In this document: piece after piece, positions 1-8,317 of the stretch
Position numbering within the stretch: position 1 is the first letter of the stretch
Layout: the number at the start of each line of letters is the position of its first letter
NCBI RefSeq assembly: GCF_000519205.1
Contig: NZ_JAFB01000003.1
Coordinates: 393,428 to 457,427, forward strand
Origin: Amycolatopsis taiwanensis DSM 45107
GTDB taxonomy: Bacteria; Actinomycetota; Actinomycetes; Mycobacteriales; Pseudonocardiaceae
DNA: 64,000 nucleotides
Direction: 5' to 3'
Notes under the pieces: generated by a model
Databases searched by the model: none
What the model was told of the DNA's origin: nothing
Seen by the model: only the letters and a program-made list of their open reading frames with translations
Program-made: the position numbers and the translations under genes

Positions 1-47
1 CAAGGACAACGCGGTGCGTGTACTCGGGTTGGCTTGACCGGGCCGTG

Positions 48-215
48 CTATTCGCCGAGGTAGGCGCCGTTGCGCGCCAGACGTTGCTGCAGGGCCGGAA
101 TGTCGATGTCGCCGCCGGAAACCTTTACCGTGACAGGGCGAGGTCCGCGGGCGTGCCGGCGGCCTCGAACTCGCCGTAGACCGGGGTTTCCCGGCTGGGC
201 TCAACTATGGGCGGC
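48..215 (-). pseudogene. Remnant of a FAD-dependent oxidoreductase gene
   Basis: Just downstream of the transketolase pair the minus strand reads PSRETPVYGEFEAAG and stops after about 33 residues. A second frame then reads VTVKVSGGDIDIPALQQRLA and ends NGAYLGE at 48-50. The first piece resembles the N-terminus of FAD-dependent oxidoreductases that begin RETPVYGEFDVVVVGGGPAG, and the second resembles their extreme C-terminus, so the whole dinucleotide-binding core appears deleted. The family assignment comes from recalled sequence similarity only. It probably belonged to the same minus-strand operon as the transketolase genes. Confidence 0.4.
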
Positions 216-1229
216 AAGCTCACCAGCATCCTCCCGTTGCTCGCCGTCGATGAGCGCAAGCGCTTTTCGCACCACGTTGTCCACGGTCAGGCCGTAGTAC
301 TCATACAGCTCGGCGGGCGCCCCGACCTCGAGGTCCACGTCGGGCAGCGCCACCCTGTCCAGGTCCACCGGCAGCTTCCGCCGCCCGGCCACCTCGGCGA
401 CGATGCTGAACAGGCCGCCTATTTCGTTGTGGTCCTCGACGGCCAGGATCCGCCCGGTGCGCCTCGCGGTCTCGATGATCGCGTTCTCGTCGAAGGGCTT
501 GAGGTAGGCGGCATCGTAGACGTCGGCCTCGATGCCCTGGCCTTCCAGCTGCGCGGCCGCTCGCACCGCCAGCCCGGTGCCGATCCCGTGGCCCACCAAC
601 GTGATGTCGGGTCCCCCGCGCAGGTGCGGCCAGCGCCCGAACTCGATCCGCGGCGGCGTTTCGTAGACCGGTTCGGTCCCTTCCGCGAGACGGATGTAGG
701 CCGGGCCGGGCAGGTCCACCGTGGCGCGCAGCAGGCTCATCACCGCGTTGCTGTCCGCGGGCGCGATCACCGTCAGGTTGGTCAGCGTGCGCGCGATCGC
801 GATGTCCTCGACCGCGTGGTGGCTGGTCCCGAAGTAACCCATCGCCAGGCCGGTCAGGCGGCCCACCAACCGCACCGGCAGGTGGTTGTAGGCCACGTCG
901 GTGCGCAGCTGCTCGGCGCACTTGAGCACCCCGAACGGCGACATCGAGAAGATGTAGGGCAGGTAGCCGCAGGCGGCCAGGCCCGCCGCCACGGAGATCG
1001 AGTTGGTCTCGGCGATGCCGAGTTCGACGTAGCGTTCCGGGTGGCGTTCCCGGAAGTCCGCCAGCACCGCCGAAAGATCCGCGGTCAGCGTCAGAATCCG
1101 CGGGTTCTCCTCACCCAGCCGCGCGATCGTGTAACCGCCCGGGTTGGTCGCCAGCGCCTTGTCGATCTCGACGTCGGTGAAGACGTCGACCATCTCTTTC
1201 GGCGCGGAATCGTCGCTGGTCTGGGTCAT
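201..1229 (-). CDS. Transketolase C-terminal subunit (pyrimidine-binding and C domains)
   Basis: This 342-residue protein matches the second half of transketolase: a pyrimidine-binding domain (about residues 15-180) and a C-terminal domain (about 205-325). GIAE at 71-74 carries the glutamate that activates thiamine diphosphate. It should pair with the upstream-encoded N-terminal subunit to make a cytosolic split transketolase transferring two-carbon ketol units. Its ATG overlaps the partner's stop as ATGA, so the two are translationally coupled. Split transketolases of this kind are common in sugar and polyol catabolic operons. The substrate is not evident from sequence. Confidence 0.88.
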   Translation of the reverse strand: MTQTSDDSAPKEMVDVFTDVEIDKALATNPGGYTIARLGEENPRILTLTADLSAVLADFRERHPERYVELGIAETNSISVAAGLAACGYLPYIFSMSPFGVLKCAEQLRTDVAYNHLPVRLVGRLTGLAMGYFGTSHHAVEDIAIARTLTNLTVIAPADSNAVMSLLRATVDLPGPAYIRLAEGTEPVYETPPRIEFGRWPHLRGGPDITLVGHGIGTGLAVRAAAQLEGQGIEADVYDAAYLKPFDENAIIETARRTGRILAVEDHNEIGGLFSIVAEVAGRRKLPVDLDRVALPDVDLEVGAPAELYEYYGLTVDNVVRKALALIDGEQREDAGELAAHS

Positions 1230-2122
1230 CGCAGTCGCTCCGAGATCTCTTCGAGCACCTTTTCGCGCACCTCAGGCTCCAGCAGTCCGAGGTGCCACGC
1301 CTGCGGCGCCTGCTCCATCATGGCCACGCCCTTGCCCTTTCGGGTCCGGGCGATCACGCAGACCGGCTTGCTGTCACTTGGGTCGGGCAGAGCATCCAAA
1401 GTAGACACCAGGGTCGGCACATCGTGTCCGTCGACTTCGTGGACCTGCCAGCCGAACGCCTCGAACCGCGCGCCCAGCGGCTCGATGTTCATCGCCTCCG
1501 AGGTGGGGCCGGCGCCGGAGAAACCGTTGGCGTCCACCACTGCCACCAGGCTCCCGAGCCGGTAGTGGCTCGCCGCCATGACGGCCTCCCACACCTGACC
1601 TTCCTGCAGTTCGCCGTCGCCGGTCAGGACGAACGTGCGGTAGTCCCGCCGCTGCATCCGGCCGGCCAGCGCGATTCCCGTGGCGACCGAAAGGTTGTGG
1701 CCCAGCGAGCCGGACGAGAAGTCGATCCCCGGCGCCAGCCGCATGTTGGGGTGGTCGTTGAGCGGCGAGCCGACCTGCCCGAACCGGCCCAGCCACGCTT
1801 GGGGGAAGTAGCCGAGATCGGCCAGCACCGGCCACAGGCCGGTGGCGACGTGGCCCTTGCCCAGCAGGAAGCGGTCGCGGTCCGGCCAGTCCGGCTCGGC
1901 CGGCCGCAGGCGCAGGGTGTGGTAGTAGAGGACGGCGAGGATCTCCGCGCACGAGAAGGTGCTGGAGTAGTGGCCGAGACCGGCCTGGTCGATCAGCCTG
2001 ACCGTGTGGTACCGGATCCAGTCCGCTCGCCGGGCGAGCTCGCCGGGTGCGGCGGGACGGCCACGATCCAGCGTGGCCGTCCCGCCGGAAGCGCTTGCGG
2101 AATAAGTCGCGTCGACTGACAT
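1226..2122 (-). CDS. Transketolase N-terminal subunit (ThDP diphosphate-binding)
   Basis: This 298-residue protein covers only the diphosphate-binding half of transketolase. GKGHVATGLW lies near residue 88 and the Mg-ThDP motif starts at GDGELQEGQ (about 168) and closes with VVDANG about 30 residues later. The ATG at 2122 is preferred over an in-frame start at 2167 because AAGG lies eight bases upstream and the extra 15 residues look like leader. It is the first gene of the pair and overlaps the C-terminal subunit by four bases. Confidence 0.88.
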   Translation of the reverse strand: MSVDATYSASASGGTATLDRGRPAAPGELARRADWIRYHTVRLIDQAGLGHYSSTFSCAEILAVLYYHTLRLRPAEPDWPDRDRFLLGKGHVATGLWPVLADLGYFPQAWLGRFGQVGSPLNDHPNMRLAPGIDFSSGSLGHNLSVATGIALAGRMQRRDYRTFVLTGDGELQEGQVWEAVMAASHYRLGSLVAVVDANGFSGAGPTSEAMNIEPLGARFEAFGWQVHEVDGHDVPTLVSTLDALPDPSDSKPVCVIARTRKGKGVAMMEQAPQAWHLGLLEPEVREKVLEEISERLR

Positions 2123-2390
2123 GAGGCCTTGTCCGCTCCCTGCCGAGGGTTTCACGACCCGCGGCACCGATGGCGTGATCTGTCTTCTATAGCTTCACCA
2201 CATCGGACCCGCGAATACAAGTTCTCGCCCGGCAAGGGTTTTACCGTTATGCTGGAATACCCGCGAAAACGCCAATCGCGACGCATGACTTACTTGCCGC
2301 CGACATTCGTCTGTCGCCATTTTCCATGGACAATTAGTAGCTTGGGACGACATGAGGACCAGGGCGGCGGCAATCCTCCAGGCGCCTCGC
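2123..2390. other. Spacer upstream of the transketolase pair
   Basis: About 270 bases between the transketolase start and the end of the CoA-transferase gene, both on the minus strand. It is clearly less GC-rich than its neighbours and should hold the transketolase promoter. I see no convincing gene, long hairpin or repeat in it. Confidence 0.5.
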
Positions 2391-3791
2391 TCACCAGTTG
2401 TCCTGCATGGTCCCGACGTGCTCTCCGACCGTGACGCGCATCCGGGTCTGGGCCAGCACCTCGTCCACGGTGAACCCGCGGGCGATCTCGTCGAGACGGA
2501 ATCCCTCGGGCGTGCGGGTCAGCAGCGCCAGATCGGTGACCACCGTGTCGACGCAGCCGGGAGCGGTCAGCTCGAACTCACAGCCCTCGACCAGCTTGGA
2601 ATTTCCTTGCGAATCCGTGTGTTCCAGCAGCGCGATGACCCGCCGCGCCCCGACTGCGAGATCCATCGCGCCGCCGATGCCGCCGCCGGTCATCGTCGGC
2701 AGCGTCCAGTTGGCGAGGTCTCCGTTCGCCGCCACCTGGTACGCGCCGAGCACCACGGCGTCGAGCCGCCCCGACCGGGCGATCTCGAACGAGGTGACGC
2801 TTTCGAAGAACGACGCTCCGGGGCGCACACCCACGAAGAAACCGCCGGCGTCGTGCACGTCCGGGTCGAAGGTGTCGTCACGGATGATCTCGCCGTAGTT
2901 CAGCATCCCGTTCTCGGCGTGCAGGATCACCGAGCGGTCACCGACGAAGTTGGACACCAGTACCGGCAATCCCGCACCCAGGTTCACGATGGCGCCGTCG
3001 GGCAGCAGAGCGGCCGTGCGGCGTGCCATCTCCTCGCGGGTGAGCGCCGGCTTACCCGCGTACGACCGCCCGCTGCCGGCCGCGCGGCTCGGCCTCATCG
3101 GCAGGTTCTTCACGTCGAGTTGCACGGTGCTGCGCACCACCCGGCTGACGAAGACGCCTGGCAGGTCGACGTCTTCCGGCGAGATCTCACCGGCCGGCAC
3201 GATCTCGTCCACCTCGGCGATGGTCACCGCCGCCGCCTTGGCGAAACTGACGTTGAAGTTGCGGCTGCCGCCGCGCATCTGCAGGTTGCCGAACTCATCG
3301 GCGCGATGTGCGCGAACGAACGCGAAATCGGTCCTGATCGCGCGCTCGAGGACGTGGGGTTTCCCGTCGAAATACCGGATTTCCTTGCCCTCGGCGATCG
3401 GCGTGCCGTACCCGGCCGGCGTGTAGAACGCGGGAATGCCCGCGCCACCGGCGCGCATCCGTTCCACCAGGGTGCCCTGCCCAACGAGCTCCAGTTCCAT
3501 CAGCCCGGCACGGATCTGCCGCTCGGCCTCGGAGACTATGCCCGGCCGGGCGGAGAAACAGGTGACCAGGCGGGCGATCTGCTTACCGTCGGCGAGCAGG
3601 TGGGCGGTGGGAGCGCCGGGCTGCCCCAGCCCGTTGCAGTAGACGGTCAGGCCCGTGGTGCCCTGTTCGTGCAACGCCACCACCAGGCTGGACGGAAACC
3701 GGTGTGCCACCCCGAAGCCGGCGATCGCGATGCTCGCGCCGTCACCGATGTCGCTGACCGCCTCGGCGGGCGAAGCCTTGACCTTGTCCAT
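2391..3791 (-). CDS. 3-oxoacid CoA-transferase, fused alpha and beta subunits
   Basis: The 466-residue product contains both halves of a family I CoA-transferase. The alpha half covers about residues 1-235 (AIAGFGVAHRFP and VYCNGLGQPG near the N-terminus). The beta half follows, with AENGMLNYG near residue 293; its glutamate is the expected catalytic residue forming the glutamyl-CoA intermediate. Such SCOT-like fusions move CoA between succinyl-CoA or acetyl-CoA and a 3-oxo or other carboxylic acid. ATG 3791 is chosen because a GGAGCGGAGG Shine-Dalgarno precedes it; the frame stays open further upstream. The gene is divergent from the ABC transporter remnant across an operator-like site. Confidence 0.88.
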   Translation of the reverse strand: MDKVKASPAEAVSDIGDGASIAIAGFGVAHRFPSSLVVALHEQGTTGLTVYCNGLGQPGAPTAHLLADGKQIARLVTCFSARPGIVSEAERQIRAGLMELELVGQGTLVERMRAGGAGIPAFYTPAGYGTPIAEGKEIRYFDGKPHVLERAIRTDFAFVRAHRADEFGNLQMRGGSRNFNVSFAKAAAVTIAEVDEIVPAGEISPEDVDLPGVFVSRVVRSTVQLDVKNLPMRPSRAAGSGRSYAGKPALTREEMARRTAALLPDGAIVNLGAGLPVLVSNFVGDRSVILHAENGMLNYGEIIRDDTFDPDVHDAGGFFVGVRPGASFFESVTSFEIARSGRLDAVVLGAYQVAANGDLANWTLPTMTGGGIGGAMDLAVGARRVIALLEHTDSQGNSKLVEGCEFELTAPGCVDTVVTDLALLTRTPEGFRLDEIARGFTVDEVLAQTRMRVTVGEHVGTMQDNW

Positions 3792-3844
3792 GACGGTGCC
3801 TCCGCTCCTGGAGTGCAGAGATGCCGAGATAACGGTATCAGATG

Positions 3845-3866
3845 TTGTCGACGAAAATGTTGACAA
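3845..3866. promoter_or_regulatory. Inverted repeat, probable GntR-type operator
   Basis: TTGTCGAC and GTTGACAA are separated by GAAAAT; the arms match at 7 of 8 positions. The site lies between the divergent CoA-transferase and ABC transporter genes, where a shared operator is expected. The shape resembles FadR-subfamily GntR operators, but no GntR gene is present in the window. Confidence 0.4.
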
Positions 3867-3935
3867 TAAATCATACAACAGCGATCCTCACCTCGGCCAG
3901 GTCGATCCGCTTCCTGCTCGGCGTTCGCGAGGGGA

Positions 3936-4047
3936 ATGAGTCCGATGAGCAAAAAATGGCTTCACCGCGTCGTGAGCCGTCCGCGGGTGGCGTTCGCCGC
4001 ACTCGGTGTCGCGCTCGCCCTGATCGTCGCCGCGTGTTCGTCCTCCG
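3936..4047 (+). pseudogene. ABC transporter substrate-binding lipoprotein, signal peptide only
   Basis: From ATG 3945 (or 3936) the sequence encodes a basic N-terminus, a hydrophobic stretch and the lipobox VAAC followed by SSS, a typical lipoprotein signal peptide of a sugar-binding protein. After about 34 codons the mature protein should begin. Instead the reading frame leaves coding sense at about 4047 and a permease resumes in another frame. The remaining binding-protein gene, any ATPase gene and the start of the permease are missing. The frame stays open by chance into the SDR gene, so automatic annotation may report one spurious 538-residue fusion. Confidence 0.75.
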
Positions 4048-4749
4048 CTCAACACCCAGCACGGCGTCGGCATCGCGACCGCCTGTCTGATCGGGCTGGC
4101 CGTCGCCGTCCTCGCCGGGTTCCTCAACGGATTCTTCGTGGTCAAGTGCGACACCAACGCGCTGATCGTGACGCTGGGCATGGGCACGGTGTTCACCGGC
4201 CTGATCTACTGGCTCGCCGGCTCGAACACGATCGTCGGCGTCGACGTCGCGCTGTCGAAGTGGACGTTCACCAACAAACTGCTGGGCATTCCCGTCGAGT
4301 TCTACTACGGGCTCGTCATCATGCTCGTGGTGTGGTACGTCGCGGAGTTCACCCCGCTGGGCCTGCGCGCACTGTTCGTCGGCCAGTCCCGCGACGTCGC
4401 CCGCCTGTCCGGTATCCGGGTCTCGCGGATGCGCATCGGCGGTTTCGTGCTCGGCGGTCTCGTGGCCGGCATCGCCGGGGTGCTGTTCCTCGGCACCACC
4501 GGCTCGGCCGACCCGACCGCGAGCGGCCCGTACCTGCTGCCCGCCTACGCGGCCGTGTTCCTCGGCGCGACCAGCATCAAGCCGGGCCGGTTCAACCCAC
4601 TGGGCACCGGGATCGCGGTGTACTTCCTGGCCACCGGGGTCAACGGGCTGCAGTTGCTGGGCGCGTACAACTACGTGCAACAGCTGTTCTACGGCGCCGC
4701 GCTGGTGATCGCGGTCGTCCTTTCGCGACAGTTGAGACGGAAGAGGTGA
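4048..4749 (+). pseudogene. Sugar ABC transporter permease (RbsC/XylH type), 5' truncated
   Basis: Frame 1 encodes about 233 residues of a branched-chain/ribose-type permease. It enters mid-protein at LNTQHGVGIATACLIGLA and includes NALIVTLGMGTVFTGL and LGATSIKPGRFNPLGTGIAV, then ends RRKR. Family members usually have 310-350 residues, so the first 80-100 residues, including the first membrane helices, are absent. There is no start codon at the junction; an internal GTG at 4138 could give a shorter product. Transport function is unlikely without its ATPase and binding protein. Confidence 0.75.
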
Positions 4750-5552
4750 GCGCGCTGCTGGACGAGATCTTCGACGTGGCCGGCTCGGTCGGGCTGGTCA
4801 CCGGCGCCGGGTCGGGCATCGGCCGCACCATCGCCGAGACGCTCGCCGCCTGCGGCGCCACCGTGATCGGCGCCGATCGTGACGAAGACCGGTTGGGCGA
4901 AATCAAGGACACACAAGGCGTCGAGCCGGTCCACCTGGACGTGGCGGATGCCGGTGCCGTCGACAACGTGGTGAACAGCATCGTCGAAAACCACGGCCGG
5001 CTCGACGTGGTGTTCGCGAACGCGGGCATCGCGCGGGGCGGCGGCCTGACCACCCCTCAGGGCACCATCGATGCCTTCGACCTGACGGCCTGGCACGAAC
5101 TGCTCGACGTCAACCTGCACGGCGTCGTGCACACCGTGCGCGCCGCCGCCCGGCCGATGAAGCGGCAGGCCTCCGGCAGCATCGTGGTGACCGCCTCGAC
5201 CGCGGGCCTGCGGGCCGACCCGCTGGTCTCCTACTCCTACGTGGTGGCCAAGGCCGGGGTGGTGAACCTGGTCCGCCAGGCCGCGCTGGATCTCGCCCGG
5301 TGGCAGGTCCGGGTGAACGCGATCGCGCCGGGGCCGTTCAAGACCAACATCGGCGGCGGAGGGCCGATCGATCCGGCCGTCGAGGCGCGGTGGGGGTCCA
5401 CCGTCGCGTTAGGACGGATGGGCGAGACCCGGGAACTGCGCGGGCTCGCGCTGCTGCTCGCTTCGAACGCGTCCAGCTTCATGACCGGATGCGTCTATCC
5501 CGTCGACGGCGGTGCGCTCCTCCAGTCGTTGTCCCTGGACCCAGCTGAGTAA
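4746..5552 (+). CDS. Short-chain dehydrogenase/reductase
   Basis: A classical SDR of about 268 residues with TGAGSGIG for NAD(P) binding near the N-terminus, FANAG, the active-site serine in VVTASTAG and the tyrosine-lysine pair YVVAK. D in IGADRDEDRL after the second strand suggests NAD(H) preference. GTG 4746 overlaps the permease stop as GTGA, with GGAAGAG upstream, which argues that the SDR was co-transcribed with the transporter. It probably oxidises a hydroxyl of the substrate handled by the neighbouring enzymes. The C-terminal VYPVDGGALL is typical of the family. Confidence 0.85.
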   Translation: MSALLDEIFDVAGSVGLVTGAGSGIGRTIAETLAACGATVIGADRDEDRLGEIKDTQGVEPVHLDVADAGAVDNVVNSIVENHGRLDVVFANAGIARGGGLTTPQGTIDAFDLTAWHELLDVNLHGVVHTVRAAARPMKRQASGSIVVTASTAGLRADPLVSYSYVVAKAGVVNLVRQAALDLARWQVRVNAIAPGPFKTNIGGGGPIDPAVEARWGSTVALGRMGETRELRGLALLLASNASSFMTGCVYPVDGGALLQSLSLDPAE

Positions 5553-5563
5553 GGAGGCGGCGG

Positions 5564-6028
5564 ATGCGGATAGTGGTGGCCAAGGTTTCCGAGTTCCCGC
5601 CCGGGGACCGCAAGGTCGTCCGGGTGGGCACCCGGACGATCGGGGTGTTCCGGGTCGGCGAAAAGTTCTACGCGCTCAACAACTACTGCCCTCACCAGGG
5701 TGGCCCGCTGTGCCTGGGCCGCACACAACCCACCGCGGTGTCGGAGGGGCCGGGCGACTTCGGGATCAACGAGGACGAACTTTTCCTCGCCTGTCCTTGG
5801 CACGGCTGGGAATACGACATCAAGACCGGCCAGTCCTACTTCGGCCCCGGGCAACCGCCGGTGCGCAGCTACGGGGTCGCCGTCACACCCGGAGTGGGCC
5901 TGGCCGAGGACACCGCAATCCGCTTCCCCGACCGGATTCCCGGCCCGTATGTCGCGGAGACCTTCGACGTGCGCGTGGAAGAAGACTACGTAGTGGTCGA
6001 CACGACCGCCCGGCAGACAGCGAGGTGA
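5564..6028 (+). CDS. Rieske [2Fe-2S] protein, ferredoxin-like
   Basis: A 154-residue single-domain Rieske protein. The cluster ligands are visible as CPHQGG (about 46-51) and CPWHGW (about 85-90). It lacks an oxygenase alpha-subunit catalytic domain, so it should act as an electron carrier or small Rieske partner. The spacing between the two ligand boxes is longer than usual and contains an insertion reading GRTQPTAVSEGPGDFGINED. The gene lies 11 bases after the SDR and 2 bases before an amidohydrolase. No oxygenase alpha subunit is in the window. Confidence 0.85.
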   Translation: MRIVVAKVSEFPPGDRKVVRVGTRTIGVFRVGEKFYALNNYCPHQGGPLCLGRTQPTAVSEGPGDFGINEDELFLACPWHGWEYDIKTGQSYFGPGQPPVRSYGVAVTPGVGLAEDTAIRFPDRIPGPYVAETFDVRVEEDYVVVDTTARQTAR

Positions 6029-6030
6029 CC

Positions 6031-7101
6031 ATGACGATCGCACACGCCCGGCAACGAACCGCCGTGGTGGACGCGGACATCCACCCGAGCATCCCCGCCG
6101 GCGCGCTCGCCGCCCGCCTGCCCGAGCCGTGGCGCAGGCGGTTCGAGACGTTCGGCACCCGGATCGCTCCGCCCCCGGCGATCTACCCGCGGGTGCGCAA
6201 CGGCGGCATGCGCCTGGATTCCTTCCCTGCCAACGGGATTCCCGGCAGCGACCTGCAGCTGGTGCGGGACCAGGTGCTCGACGCGTTCGGCATCGGCTAC
6301 GGGGTGCTGATCCCGCTGCAGAGCCACAGCTACGGCGCCGAACAGCCCGAGTTCGCGCAGGCGCTGTGCCGCGCGCTCAACGAGGCGCTGCGTGAAGAAT
6401 TCCTCGACCCGGAGCCGCGGCTGGTCAGCAGCATCTGCATCCCGCACGAAGCTCCCGAGTTGGCGGTCGAGGAGATCGAGCGTTACGCCGAGGACCCGCG
6501 GTTCGTCCAGGTCCTGTTCCCGGGCGGCGCGGAAACGTATCTGGGGCACCAGAAGTACCTGCCGATCTACCGGGCCGCGGCGCGCGCCGGGTTGCCGGTG
6601 GCGGTCCACCTCGGCGGGATCGAGCAGCACCGAGCCGACGGCTGGCCGTCGTTCTACCTGGAGCACCACTGCTGGTTCGGCAACTCGATGGCCATGACCG
6701 CGGCCAACCTGGTCATCGAGGGCGTCTTCGAAGAGGTGCCCGACCTGCAGGTGGTGCTGGTGGAGGGCGGCATCACGTGGTCGGGGCCGCTGATGTGGAG
6801 CATGGATCAGGCGCACTCGCTGCTCGGCGACGACGTGCCGAAGCTGCGACGCAAGCCCTCGGAGTACTTCCGCGAGCACTTCTGGTTCAGCACCCAGCCG
6901 ATCGAGGAGCCCGGCGATCCCAGGCAACTCGCCTGGGCGTTGCGGCAGACCGGGATGGTGGACCGGATCATGTTCGCCACCGACTATCCGCACTGGGACT
7001 TCGATTCGCCTGACACCGCGCTCCGTGCCCTGCCCAAGGACCTGCGGCAGCAGATCATGTCCGAAAACGCTTACCATCTCTATGGTTTGGAGCGGCCATG
7101 A
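6031..7101 (+). CDS. Amidohydrolase_2 family metal-dependent hydrolase or decarboxylase
   Basis: The 356-residue TIM-barrel enzyme begins VVDADIHPSIP, where the usual HxH becomes DxH, as in many amidohydrolase_2 members. Other likely ligand or active-site segments are AVHLGGIEQH, LVEGGITWSG and the C-terminal MFATDYPHWD. Family members hydrolyse or decarboxylate ring-cleavage and other carboxylic intermediates in the cytosol. The start follows the Rieske stop by two bases. It is related to the next gene, and the pair looks like an ancient tandem duplication. Confidence 0.8.
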   Translation: MTIAHARQRTAVVDADIHPSIPAGALAARLPEPWRRRFETFGTRIAPPPAIYPRVRNGGMRLDSFPANGIPGSDLQLVRDQVLDAFGIGYGVLIPLQSHSYGAEQPEFAQALCRALNEALREEFLDPEPRLVSSICIPHEAPELAVEEIERYAEDPRFVQVLFPGGAETYLGHQKYLPIYRAAARAGLPVAVHLGGIEQHRADGWPSFYLEHHCWFGNSMAMTAANLVIEGVFEEVPDLQVVLVEGGITWSGPLMWSMDQAHSLLGDDVPKLRRKPSEYFREHFWFSTQPIEEPGDPRQLAWALRQTGMVDRIMFATDYPHWDFDSPDTALRALPKDLRQQIMSENAYHLYGLERP

Positions 7102-7204
7102 CACCCATGCCGACTCGCGGCAATCACGGCGACCACCGAGCGCGCGCCTTTGTCCCGCTATCGGGGCAGCGGGGCGCCCTCGTCGCGGACGTGACTCGAT
7201 CCCT

Positions 7205-7261
7205 ATGGAGCGCCCCGTCGACACGATCGCGGTCGCGCGCAAACTCGCGAAAGGACAGCCC
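7205..7261 (+). promoter_or_regulatory. TIAVAR leader, in-frame copy before the second amidohydrolase
   Basis: From ATG 7205 the codons spell MERPVDTIAVARKLAKGQP and run without a stop into the GTG start at 7262. Nearly the same peptide is encoded directly upstream of the TetR gene (40619) and a related one before purU (58791). There the leader ends with a TGA overlapping the gene's ATG. Here one extra base places leader and gene in the same frame. The AKG codons contain AAAGGA, the Shine-Dalgarno of the main start. The 19 residues may therefore be a leader or an N-terminal extension. Confidence 0.65.
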
Positions 7262-8308
7262 GTGAGCGACGTTATCGACACTGATGTGCATTGCGCGCCC
7301 GCTTCGATCGAGACGCTTTTCCCGTTCCTGGACAGTTACTGGCGGGCCTACATCAGCGACGCGAACCTGAAGTTGTCGCCATCGTTCGGCAATGCGTACC
7401 CACCCGGCGCACCGACCTCGGCCAAGCCGGAGGCGCGAGCCGCGGGCACGTTCCCGCCGGACAACGTCGACGGCCTGCGCAAGCAGGTGCTGGACAATGA
7501 CGGTCCGCGGCGGGCGATTCTGAATTGCACGACGTCGTTCGACATCAGTTACAACCCGTACTACGAGAACGCGCTAACGCGCGCTGTGAACGACTGGCTG
7601 CGCACCGAATGGCTCGATCAGGACGACCGGCTGCGGGCCTCGATGGTGGTGTCCACTATGGACGTCGAAGCCGCGGTGGCCGAGATCGACCGGCTCGGAC
7701 CGGACCAGCGGTTCGTCCAGGTGCTGCTGCCCGTGCGCGGGCAGGACGTGCGATACGGCAACAAGCGGTTCCGCCCGTTACTGAAAGCGGCCGAGCGGCA
7801 CGATCTGGTGGTCGGCCTGCACGCCTGGGGCCGGATCTCCAGCTCACCCACGCCGACCGGGTTCGCGCACAGCTACTTCGAGGACTACCTGAGCAACAGC
7901 CAGGTGGTCCAGGGCCACGTGGCGAGCCTGATCGCCGAAGGGGTGTTCAGCGAGCTGCCCGAGTTGAAGGTGTGCCTGTCCGAGTGCGGGTTCTCGTGGC
8001 TGCCGTCCCTGCTGTGGCGCTTCGACAAGGAGTGGCGGGCGGTCTGGCGCGAGGTTCCGTGGGTGAAGGAATCACCGGAAACCTATCTGTACCGGCATTT
8101 CCGCGCGACCACCGAGCCGGCGCACCTGCCCGGGGACGACGACGAGCTGGCCCAGGTGCTGGAAATGATGCGCGTGCCCGAGTTCCTCATGTACGCGAGC
8201 GACTACCCGCACGACCACGGTGACGGAGCGTCCCGGCTACTGGAGACACTCGACGAGGAAGCCCGCCGGAAGGTGTTGTCCGGCAATGCGACCTCCTTCT
8301 ACCGCTGA
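7262..8308 (+). CDS. Amidohydrolase_2 family metal-dependent hydrolase or decarboxylase (second copy)
   Basis: A 348-residue relative of the preceding gene, with VIDTDVHCAP at the N-terminus, VVGLHAWGR, LSECGFSWLPSLLWRFD and the C-terminal MYASDYPHDHGD. GTG 7262 is chosen because AAAGGA lies seven bases upstream and the homologous domain begins immediately after; an in-frame ATG at 7205 would add a peptide that recurs at other loci. It probably handles the same or the next intermediate as the first amidohydrolase. The spacing of about 160 bases from the first copy allows its own promoter. Confidence 0.8.
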   Translation: MSDVIDTDVHCAPASIETLFPFLDSYWRAYISDANLKLSPSFGNAYPPGAPTSAKPEARAAGTFPPDNVDGLRKQVLDNDGPRRAILNCTTSFDISYNPYYENALTRAVNDWLRTEWLDQDDRLRASMVVSTMDVEAAVAEIDRLGPDQRFVQVLLPVRGQDVRYGNKRFRPLLKAAERHDLVVGLHAWGRISSSPTPTGFAHSYFEDYLSNSQVVQGHVASLIAEGVFSELPELKVCLSECGFSWLPSLLWRFDKEWRAVWREVPWVKESPETYLYRHFRATTEPAHLPGDDDELAQVLEMMRVPEFLMYASDYPHDHGDGASRLLETLDEEARRKVLSGNATSFYR

Positions 8309-8317
8309 ACCGGCGTC

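Noticed and set aside
207..1565. 452-codon plus-strand frame
   Set aside because: Antisense shadow of the two transketolase genes.
3936..5552. Single 538-residue lipoprotein-SDR fusion
   Set aside because: The middle third is the permease gene read out of frame; permease and SDR each show family motifs in their own frames, and the SDR has its own GTG start.
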